From assembly GCA_050084985.1 (NCBI GenBank), contig JBITNC010000002.1, positions 12,028,001 through 12,092,000 on the forward strand: a stretch of 64,000 nucleotides of DNA, given 5' to 3'. Every line of letters begins with the position of its first letter. Position 1 is the stretch's first letter. The stretch is from Nageia nagi (Eukaryota > Pinophyta). A program made the position numbers and the translations under genes. Below the pieces are notes generated by a model. That model made no database searches, had not been told where the DNA came from, and saw nothing but the letters and a program-made list of their open reading frames with translations. Shown here piece after piece: positions 55,491 through 64,000 of the stretch.

Positions 55491-55567
55491 CACTACTACC
55501 AAAAAAGAAATTTATGTCCTTTTTTGTGTCTAAACTCTTTCTTATTTTTTGATGTTTTTCCAAAATT

Positions 55568-55755
55568 TTCAATGCAAAAAAAGACGTAACTGCATGCCAG
55601 AATTTGCATCATTTTTTGGCCACTTTTTGCATCCTTAAAGACACTTTTTGCATTATTTTTCATACTTTGCATTGATTTTTACATCAGAATTGCATTATTT
55701 ACATCCAATTTTCATAATTTGCATTGGGTTTTGCATTATTTTTTGCATCAATTTT
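55568..55755. repeat. TTTGCAT-rich subterminal repeat block
   Basis: 'tttgcatt' or close variants occur about nine times at irregular spacing, within the left subterminal part of the CACTA-like candidate. Confidence 0.6.
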
Positions 55756-55907
55756 GAAAATAAAATATCACATAATCATAGATCTTTTAATTTTGTGAAA
55801 TTTAAAAAAACAATAAGCTCAAAACGATATCCAAATCAAAAGTTACGACCTCTATAAGGTACATCATTTTTATTAGGTCTTTGTGGAAATGACATAGGTC
55901 CATTAAA

Positions 55908-56165
55908 CTAGTTCATGAATGAGGTTAGTGGTTTAGGTTTTAAAAATTTAAATTTATTATATATTATTTTCCTAAATAATATATTAAGGTTTTTAATGTC
56001 TGCTTCTTTGTTTGCCTTCGAGGGAGTTTTTTTTTTTGCAACTATGGGCTTATTCTCTTTTTTCTTTTCTTCAAATATGGAGTTTTTTTGTTTGTTTTGT
56101 TTTGTGGGCTTATTCTCTATGGGCTTTTTGTCTACCTTAGGCATTATAGGTATGATCAAAACCAA
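55908..56165 (-). CDS. Small lysine-rich hypothetical protein inside the CACTA-like candidate
   Basis: 85 codons: a short hydrophobic start, then a very basic middle (KKPIENKPTKQNKQK, KKTPSKANKEADIKN) and an F/K-rich end. A good minus-strand TATA word (CTATATATATC, 56233-56243) lies about 70 bp upstream of the ATG, with a second Met at codon 8. No family is recognised. It may be a real small gene of the element, or a chance frame in A-rich DNA; I favour neither strongly. Confidence 0.3.
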   Translation of the reverse strand: MVLIIPIMPKVDKKPIENKPTKQNKQKNSIFEEKKKENKPIVAKKKTPSKANKEADIKNLNILFRKIIYNKFKFLKPKPLTSFMN

Positions 56166-56517
56166 AAAAAACTAAAAAAGAAAAACATTAGCTAAAGTGT
56201 ATGGAATGTAAGGATTATAGGGAGGGTTTGTTGATATATATAGATAAGAGAGGGTATTTGGCTATTAGGTAATCACTTTTGGTACAGATGGAAAATGAAA
56301 TGAATGTGAGCCATCAATTGGTCGATTAATGAATAGGTAAAATGTGTTTTATATTTTTTCTAGTGAAATGTGAATCAAAATTTGCATAGGATTTTGCATC
56401 AAAAAAGTGAAAAATGGAAAAAAATAAAATGATACATGTCGACATAGGAGGACAAAAATTAACGTTGGTTTTTGTTTTTCATGTTTGAAGATGCAAATCA
56501 GCCTTTTGGTAGTAGTT

Positions 56518-59160
56518 CTCCTTATATTCCCTTTCTAAGTGAATCGTTGTGTCTTTTTATTTTTTTATGACACCTTTTGAACCTAACTTCTTAACTAATT
56601 ACACCCCATCATCCTAGCTTCTCTCCCTGCTCCTTAATGCTTCCCCCTCTAGATAGGAAAAAGCGTCAAGCATTGATCCCTATTCAATCAAATCTATATT
56701 TCAAATATGGTATATATTCTCTAATAAAATTGATCAACATCCTCTAAAGAATATCTCTTTTTTGACCTCCCATAACAAATATTCCTAGAGAGAAAACTTG
56801 GTTGTATAAGTGTTAAGAGTTTTTTGCACCCAATTGTTAACTTTCTTAGTCCAAAACTATTGTAAGTTTTTCAACTAGACTAATGTGTCTTTATCCCACT
56901 TAATTTTACGACCTATGATTTGGGTAGTAAATTCTAGCTTCTTGATGGTGAACAAAGAATGAAATAAGTCAGGAAATTCACTCTAGAAAAATTTGTAGCT
57001 TTCATTATCAAAGAGTAGGTTTATTATTTTTAATCTACTAAACCCACTATAATGGTAAAACCTCTTTTTATATTTGCTAATATTATTAGAGAACCATAAT
57101 TACATTGATTTAACAAACGATTTAAATGAGGTTCTTTTATATTTTTTATTTAGTATTCCATAAGGTATTATGCATCTAACTTGTAGGAGTCTCATCAACA
57201 AAACTATTTATCGGTTTGGAAATTTGAATGCATTTGGTCAATGGGTTATTTCCTACAAATGAAATCAATAAGAAAATAAAAGAAGAAATGGAAAAGTTGA
57301 ACATAGAAATGTTTAGATTAAGACTATTGATTTGAAAAAAGGGGGCATTTATATATAATGATAAATGATTACAAAATATTGCTAAGATATGATGATAATC
57401 TTATATGAATTACTCTATTTTTTGTTACAAACTAGTAGATGATGGGTGATTATTGTTTCTTTACTATTCTCTCTCATCTATTCATTCTTCTCATCCACTA
57501 GTTTTACTTCTACCTCTTGAATCTAGATTTGTATTTCATCAATCAAGTGTAGGGATGGGTGTCAACATTTGCATAAGGTGGTGACTTTTTATTACCATAT
57601 AGTTTATCTGAGTTAATCACTTTATCTTGAATCTTTATTTCTAATCAGTCGATCTCTTTGTAGTATTGTTATGCCTCATTGTCACCATGTCAACATAATT
57701 GTTTTTGAAACTCTCTCTAGTTAATAAATCCTCTAATAAATAATCTTAAAATGTTTTCTTTGGAGCTATGAAAAGCTTATAAGGTTCATCCTTCCTTTAA
57801 TCCATTGTATCATCATTGGTATTTTTAGTTGTGTTTACTTATTTATCTTTCTTTTTAGGGTACATATTCTTTGTATTAATTATAGAAACACTTAAATATT
57901 TGAACACACCATTTGGACCAAGCAATGGAACACCATAATTAATATTTATCTTTCATTTTCATAAAAGGATCGTATTTATACTTAATGGCATATTGCTTCA
58001 ATCCAACAAGAATATCATCTAAGAAAATATTCATAATATTATTTTTTTGGAAGAGTACAATTGATGGAACACCATGTCCTTTTTTTTTTTTTTTTAAAGT
58101 TAACTTATTTAACCTTTTATTTTATCCTTGCTTGCATACCATCAAATATAAGAGTCCAAGATTCCTTAGAATGTTGCATTTGAAATGATTATGAAAGAGA
58201 ACCTTTGATTCTGTATATGATATGATAGATATGGGTTATGATAGAGTATGCAATAATTTATTACTTCTCCAATCAAGATGTGTGGAAAATAACTAGCCTT
58301 AAGTTTGTTATTAATTCCACTACACATATGTGGACTCAAACCCTTGAATGGATGAATCAAGATCTCATTCACCATTGAACTTATCTAATTTTAGATCAAT
58401 TTGATTTTAAACCATAATAGTATTGTGTATCTCTTGATATAAGGTTTTCTTTATTAGGCATGATCTATCTTTAAAAATAATCCCTTGCATATCTTGAACT
58501 TGTTTGGTGAGCTCTTCGAGTTGAGTTGCAACTATCATACTTATTGTGCTATATTCTAGAGGTGGTAGTTTTTTAGGAAAAACACCATAAAAATAATTCC
58601 AATATGACTATCTAATAAGCCTACTAATAGTGATAGTAAAAGATATAATAGTATAATAACATAATCAAATAATTAATAACAAATAAGGATAATAAAAAAA
58701 AGATAAAGATAAGCAATTCCCTAACTATTGGATTAAACCTTACCTATCAAGATCATAATTAAGTGAACATACATGCCATTCTTACTTGTACTAATTATTA
58801 TATCCTAGTAATAAGTTTGATAAGGCATTGAGGCTCCATAATCAAGACTTGAGCTAAAATAGCCTCAATTCTTGAGTATTGGTACAAAGGATCTTAAGCT
58901 ATGGGGTAAAGTGCTTACACTCCAGAACCTCAATAAATGATAATAGGAAAAATATTTTCACATATAGACCTACAAGCTAGGTAAGTCTATCCTAGCAAAC
59001 AAATTTAAATATTGATGATAGAGCTTGCATGATATTGTAAATTTTAGATTTTAATAGGTGGTGGTAAGAACCACTAATCACATCCAATATAGGAAGAATA
59101 TAATTTTTTTTAGTGAGAGCTATCAAGGTTTGATAGTTATCTCTTTTGCACATATGCTCT
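56518..59160. other. Old AT-rich DNA, possible decayed coding text, no gene called
   Basis: On the minus strand 57600-58400 gives fairly continuous broken peptides (VDMVTMRHNNTTKRSID; SGINNKLKASYFPHILIGEV). It may be a retroelement relic, but no motif allows a name. The rest is simple AT-rich sequence. Confidence 0.4.
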
Positions 59161-59483
59161 TTGAATAGGTAAATTTCCTTCATATCTAAGTCATATTACA
59201 AGTAGTGTTTCTTGATCCTTGCACCACAAAAGAACCAAATATGTGAGAGCAATATATCAGGTTACAATAATAATGTCATAAATAATTTTAAATAAAGTGC
59301 ACATATCATCATAAATTAATTTGAATAGGTAAACTTCCTTCATATCTAAGTCATGTTACAAGTAGTGTTTCTTAATTCTTGCACCATAAAAAAACAAATA
59401 TGTGAGAGAAATATATCAGGTTACAATAATAATGTCATAAAGAATTTTAAATAACGTGCACATATTGTCATAAATTAATGTCT
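59161..59483. repeat. ~160-bp tandem duplication
   Basis: 'ttgaataggtaaa(t/c)ttcct' begins both units (about 59161 and 59322), and they stay alignable through 'catcataaattaatt'. Differences are scattered, so the duplication is not recent. Confidence 0.75.
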
Positions 59484-59514
59484 TTCTTTAAGGTACCAAA
59501 CACCAAAAAAGGAG

Positions 59515-59777
59515 TTTATATTTTAGGTGTTAACAATAACCAAAGTGTAACCTAGATTGCATGAAATCCAATTCACCATGGATGATCTAAGCACATTGAT
59601 ATTTTATTTTATTTCATACAAAATGTATTTCAAACAAGTGATGTAAATTTAGAAATTTGCACCACTAATAATCAACTAGTTGATATTTATAGCAAAGATG
59701 TAAAGGCAAAGCAATTATTAGAACTAAAAGATAGAATGATGATGTATTTCCTAACAAGGGGGATAATGAAGTTTTGA
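59515..59777 (+). pseudogene. Copia RNase H C-terminal relic
   Basis: One plus frame reads VNNNQSVT, then NPIHHG and SKHIDILFYFIQNVF, CTTNNQLVDIYSK and LLELKDRMMMYFL. This matches the copia RNase H end (DNQSCIKL..NP..H.RSKHID..YHFI...C.T..Q.ADI.TK). Three in-frame stops lie before KHID. The rest of the element is not recognisable. Confidence 0.75.
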
Positions 59778-61004
59778 TCATGTGAAGAGAATTTTCTCTT
59801 ACAATTTAAGCACGTCAATAAATATCATGGAATTGAGTTTGGGACATTTGAAACTCATTACTCACATAAAAACTACTATATAATGTATGTTAGATCTCTC
59901 CTCAAGCATTCTTCATAAGATAACCTTGTGTAGCTTTATTGAGATTATATAATACTCTAAATTTAAGAGGAACTCCATTAAATTGCCTAATTATTATCTC
60001 TATTTTTTTTTGTTATGTTAATATCTATTATATATATGAAAATAATGTTTTATAGCTTCTTAAGGCTAGTTTTATAAAATAAATATCTAAATATAAGTAA
60101 TATGTTAGTCTTGCATCATTTCCAATTGATGTGAACTATTTTCTTACTCAATACTAAACTATTTGCATTCTATAACATAGCATATTACACCATGTATATT
60201 ATGTGAAGTTTATCCAATTATAACTTTATCATGTGGGTTTCTTTTGTTGTTGGGAAAGCCTATTTACCAATTTAGATTATTTTTTCACCTAAATTGAGAT
60301 CAATCAAAATCTATCTCCAGATAATTTAACATACAAAGGTAACAAAATTTCATAAATAATGACTATTATATTCTAGAAATCTAACTTATATAATAAATTA
60401 CTTTATCTATTTTAATGTTATTTGACTAACTTTTATAATTCATGTTAGAATATCTTAATTAATGGGACTAATATCTTTTAAGAATGATTATAAAGTTAAA
60501 ACAAAATTTCATGAGAAGGCTATAAAAATCAAATCATTTGAACATAAAGTATATAAAGGATTCATTAAATATTTATATATTCAAAGAGTACTTATTCTTA
60601 ATGTTTTTATCTTATCACCTTATCAATACCTCTAATGTTTGCCTTTAAATCCTATCAAGTCATCAACACACACATATTATTCATTTATTTTCTTATTGTA
60701 GATTAAAAAAAGGGCTAAACTAGCCATGGTGATCATGTAAAGATCATCATAATATTTTCTAATATTGCTATAATATTTTTTATGCATCACAAAAACTCCA
60801 TATCATTGTTAAAAGATCAACATAACATTTTCTAGAATTATGATAACTAGTTTTGTTATAACATTCTCAATTTTCACATTAATATCGTACTAGGTCATGC
60901 TTATATTAATTTATTTTCTTTTATGCAACTTTTATTTTGATTACTTAGATAAAACTTGTATATGCTCATTAAGGATTATACACATGAAGATAAAAAACTC
61001 CTAA
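59778..61004. other. AT-rich DNA, no gene seen
   Basis: No feature up to the SINE, apart from its left target-site duplication AACTCCTAA at 60996-61004. Confidence 0.55.
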
Positions 61005-61200
61005 AATCCACTTGCTAAATTGGATGACTCTTGGTCTCTCATGGTCAAGAGTGTTGGCAGAGTTTGTCATTGGGTACTTTGCTATGTCATGAGTCCCATG
61101 TTCCACTCCCACCAAAGACATATAGCTATACCCCCTTTACAATCCCATAGATCATTCTTGGTCTCCCATGGACATTAATAAAATTTCTTTCTTTCTTTCT
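61005..61200 (+). mobile_element. tRNA-derived SINE, copy 2
   Basis: Flanked by a perfect 9-bp duplication AACTCCTAA (60996-61004 and 61201-61209). Box A is TGGCAGAGTTTG at 61055 and box B GTTCCACTCCC at 61100-61110, 45 bp apart. The body ends ttggtctcccatgga, then aataaaatttc and (CTTT)n. The first ~45 bp repeat a piece of the tail region (cttggtctctcatggtc), so this copy may be a partial dimer. The plan is the same as at 9341-9514. Confidence 0.75.
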
Positions 61201-61209
61201 AACTCCTAA

Positions 61210-61589
61210 TTTTCTTATTTTGAGATGCAATGAGATATAAGAAGGAATCAATAAGAAAGAGTTAATGCCAACTTAATATTTAGTGAATTAATCACTCAAA
61301 TTTAGTGTGTGAATTACTTCCACAAACTTGAACTCATGCAAGCCTTCTATAGCTAGCTAATTGCTCAAATTTCGGAATGGAATCACTTCTCTTCATAAAA
61401 ATATTTTAGGCAAAAAATGAGAGTGAATAACTCCATTTTTTATGCAAATCACTTCAAAATCATGAACGAATTACTCCACCTCTATAAAATATTTATTTTT
61501 TGTTTTTACTAAATTTATTATTAGTTTATTTTGCCTATTGTTTCATCTTAAACCATCATGGACATAGCTTCAACATCAACTAGCCCCCT
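61210..61589. other. AT-rich DNA, no gene seen
   Basis: Degenerate 'gaattactccac / gaattaatcactc' words recur. Nothing else is recognised. Confidence 0.5.
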
Positions 61590-62200
61590 ACTACATAAAG
61601 CATACCCTATTTCACCACCTTCCATTATTCTCATCCCACCCATTACAATTCCACTTCCACTAATTTCTGTAGTGTTAAGAAAGGCCAAAAATTTGGAATT
61701 CATAGAAAAATAAGAGAAAAGGAAGATATAGGGTTATCCTCCTTCGAAGATACCTACATAATTCTATGGTGATCTATATTAGAAAATAGAGGAGGGGAAC
61801 TAGACATCCCCCATGGGGCAAGTGAGGAAAGTGGACCTTTGAAGGTTTAATAGAAGGTTGCATACTAAATTTTGATCTACCAAATAAACATATACATTAT
61901 AATTTGCTATGACTTTAGTATCTCATATTTGGATCTATTCAAAGCTAATCAAAACATGATAGAATGATATGACCCTTTAACCTAAACCTTCAAGCTACCA
62001 TCATCAATAGAATATGTTTTCCAAATAAGAGATAAATTCATCAAGAGGATGTTGAAGGTACTTAATGACTTAAAATATGAGCTTATTACAACCAAATATT
62101 TATAAGGAATCTAATATGGACCACTTAATACCTATTAACAAGATTTCTTAATCCCATACCTAAAGAAAATTAAGGCTATACTTATTTAAACAATATGTTC
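61590..62200 (+). pseudogene. Decayed coding sequence of unknown family (copy 2)
   Basis: Matches 22720-23300 over about 580 bp in the same orientation, including caccaccttcca, aaggccaaaaatttggaa, gatatagggttat and tacctattaacaagattt. Broken peptides such as SSFEDTYIILW and LKVLNDLKYELITTK are seen in both copies. The family is unknown, and it may be part of an unrecognised repeat. Confidence 0.5.
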
Positions 62201-62419
62201 AAATGACGAAGAGTGGATCACACGATGATTGATACAAGCATGCCAAGTAAGGTGGCAATCACATGAGATGTAATGTCTATAGCTAATTTTGTAGCATTAC
62301 CATAGATTAAGCTATGAAGGACCATTGGTGGAGAGATTGTAAGATACTCAAAGTCCAACATTTTAGGTATGAAGCATTCAGGGTGGCACATTTGTGTTTT
62401 TCAAATAACGAACATCATG

Positions 62420-63850
62420 ATTGGATAGAAGCCCATTGAGTTGGAAAATGGGAATGAATTCAAGGAGGACCCCCTAGTTTGGGATATATTATGCAAAGGG
62501 GGAATCAGAGGCCTCATTGAGGCTCTAGATGGACATAACCCAAAACGGTCTAGACAAGTTGTTGGCTCTTAGGATGAAGGTCAGGTGCAAGTTGAAGGCC
62601 ATCATTTTTAGAATAGTGCAAAATTTATTTTGCAAGCTATGAGGATGGCCAATGCTAGTGTCAAACATTGTAGGGATATTTTCTCAACCATCAAGGAGGT
62701 CCAAACCTTCCTTAAGCAAAGTGAACTAGCCCCCAAGAGGTGGGTATCTACTTATGTGGTGTCTAACATTCCATACCCATGGAATGAAGTCGCTAAAGCA
62801 TTAGTTAAACTCTTCACCTTGGAGGGAAGACACTCGGATAACAATGGCTTCCACTTCCCTTGTTGTCCCACTTCAAGGAAAGTTGCAGTTAAATTTGCCT
62901 TATTTCTTATTTCATTCGATGGATTCTTACATATGTAGGAATAGGGGATGCATGTCCCTCCATCAGGGCCTAATTAAAATTCTGGTAAACTTTGCAACCA
63001 AGGGGGGACACGATGAATTTTACCTCTATAAATGGTTCCTACGAAGCCCCAAGAAGAAGATTCTTCTCCTATGTAATAGTACCTGAATTCCCCCTCCCCA
63101 CCTCTAGCTTTGGAGCATGTCAATTCTGATAGCCCATCCTCCCCAAGGACGGTTGCAGAACTACCAGAGGAGGTTCAACCAATGCCAATTGGGATTTTTG
63201 ATGACCTAGATGCCTCATAGTAAGTAGATTCAAACTACGAACCTTTAGAGATGATGGAGGGAAATTCACCTAAGGAGATAATGGAGGAAAGTTCATCTTC
63301 GAAGTCAGTGGAGGAAACTCTTCCTTCAAAGATAGCGGAGGAGACTTTGCCTACGAAGATAATGGAGGAACCTTTTCCTACAGAGATAATGGAGGATCCC
63401 CTACCTATAATGGAGGAAATCTTGAATTTGGAAATCTTAGCAATAATAGCCAAAATGGAAGCTGAGCTTGCCCAACTAGAGGGGAGCTATTTTGGATAGA
63501 AAAAGCCATTTAAATTCTTATTTGACATCATGGACTTGGGGAACTTAGAAGAATGGGACAACATCAGGACACTTAGGGTGATAATTCAAAAACATTGGGA
63601 TGACTATTTCACGACCAAGAAGAAACAAGTAGAGGTCTCCAGAGCCATGCAGTGTGAAGAGATCCTAGTAGCAATCCTAATTCACATAGAGGAGGGCTTC
63701 ACATAATCGGAGTTGGCTATATTTTGTTTTGCTTTCAATTTGCACAAGAAAGCTTCAAAGGTCCTCAAGCACCATACTTTGGATGAGCATGCATTTGTAA
63801 GGTGGCAGATCCTATGAAGGAAGAAGATGGCTGACATGGCATGAGAAGCC
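62420..63850 (+). pseudogene. Decayed gene or element ORF of unknown family
   Basis: Long coding-like text with few stops and one or two frameshifts: FKEDPLVWDILCKGGIRGLI, then a 102-codon open piece at 62630-62938 (SVKHCRDIFSTIKEVQTFLK), a shifted continuation at 62844-63086 (LNLPYFLFHSMDSYICR ... LHQGLIKILVNFATKGG), an acidic repeat block at 63251-63497 and a last part (FDIMDLGNLEEWDN ... CEEILVAILIHIEEGF) after a TAG. It shows no RT, integrase or transposase motif. The layout recalls gymnosperm-type repeated hypothetical proteins, but I cannot name it. Confidence 0.5.
63251..63430 (+). repeat. Acidic 10-residue repeat block
   Basis: Codons for a repeating E-E-x-L/F-P-x-K/E-I-x-E pattern (EETLPSKIAE, ETLPTKIMEE, PFPTEIMEDP) make 27-33-bp degenerate DNA repeats inside the unknown gene relic. 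Confidence 0.6.
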
Positions 63851-64000
63851 ATAACATTTAACCCTTTTTTACTTAAATATGTATCAAATGTCCATATGTT
63901 GAAAATCTAAATGTAAGACAAGTTTTGGGAACCTTGTATAAATAATCCCATTTAGTAAATTTACCCTTACCAAAAAAAATGTTCAAATGGTGTTGTTTGG

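Larger units (their letters stand above)
55491..56517. mobile_element. Candidate CACTA-like DNA transposon (1.03 kb)
   Basis: The left end CACTACTACCAAAA (55491-55504) is mirrored by TTTTGGTAGTAGTT (56504-56517), a 13-bp inverted repeat with one mismatch at the outermost base. Flanking triplets CTT and CTC agree at two of three. Subterminal regions on both sides carry many TTTGCAT/ATGCAAA words (about nine at 55568-55755, three at 56385-56500), as CACTA elements do for transposase binding. No transposase is present, so it would be non-autonomous. Confidence 0.45.

Noticed and set aside
55332-55589. Phe/Leu-rich 'membrane protein' frame
   Set aside because: Translation of T-rich low-complexity DNA.

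Overview
This is plant nuclear DNA and almost certainly comes from a large, repeat-rich genome. The evidence is several plant LTR-retrotransposon lineages, a plant-specific PLS-class pentatricopeptide repeat (PPR) family, plant-type LTR promoters, tRNA-derived SINE copies and strongly AT-rich intergenic DNA. The near-identical PPR modules and the old, decayed elements between young ones suggest a gymnosperm (conifer-like) genome. That last step is inference, because no species marker is present.

Layout. (1) 1-3.2 kb holds a decayed Ty1/copia integrase and no gene. (2) 3.2-10.6 kb holds a PPR gene (3240 onward), broken by one T insertion and two later stops, then a 5'-truncated tandem PPR pseudogene (7190-8699) and a shared 3' flank with a SINE and a probable LINE insertion. 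(3) 10.6-23.7 kb is the spacer of a large inverted duplication. It holds relics (Ty3 integrase tail, LINE tail) and an old 5.5-kb LTR element with gag-protease relics but no polymerase (16526-21989). (4) 23.7-28.6 kb is the inverted arm. It carries the best gene in the window, a 906-codon PPR protein on the minus strand (25832-28552) whose DYW domain is cut off by a stop. (5) 28.99-53.26 kb is a cluster of three LTR insertions, each with target-site duplications: a solo LTR just upstream of the PPR gene and in the same orientation, an 8.85-kb copia element, and a 13.4-kb minus-strand element with only gag and protease. Together they occupy under 1 kb of older DNA. (6) 53.3-64 kb is old AT-rich DNA with a gag relic, a CACTA-like candidate, a copia RNase H relic, a second SINE and a decayed gene of unknown family near the right end.

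How it works together. The only plausible host gene products are the PPR proteins, which by family would act in organelle RNA editing or processing. All three copies have lost an intact DYW domain, two of them by stops within five codons of the same point. The mobile elements dominate. The most unusual are the gag-protease-only element, whose U3 holds a phased 15-bp TTCCGGAA array plus 121-bp repeats with TGACGTCA palindromes, and the copia element, whose leader carries antisense fragments resembling exon 1 of ketol-acid reductoisomerase and a PPR repeat. Identities given here come from reading the sequence by eye; no database search was run.
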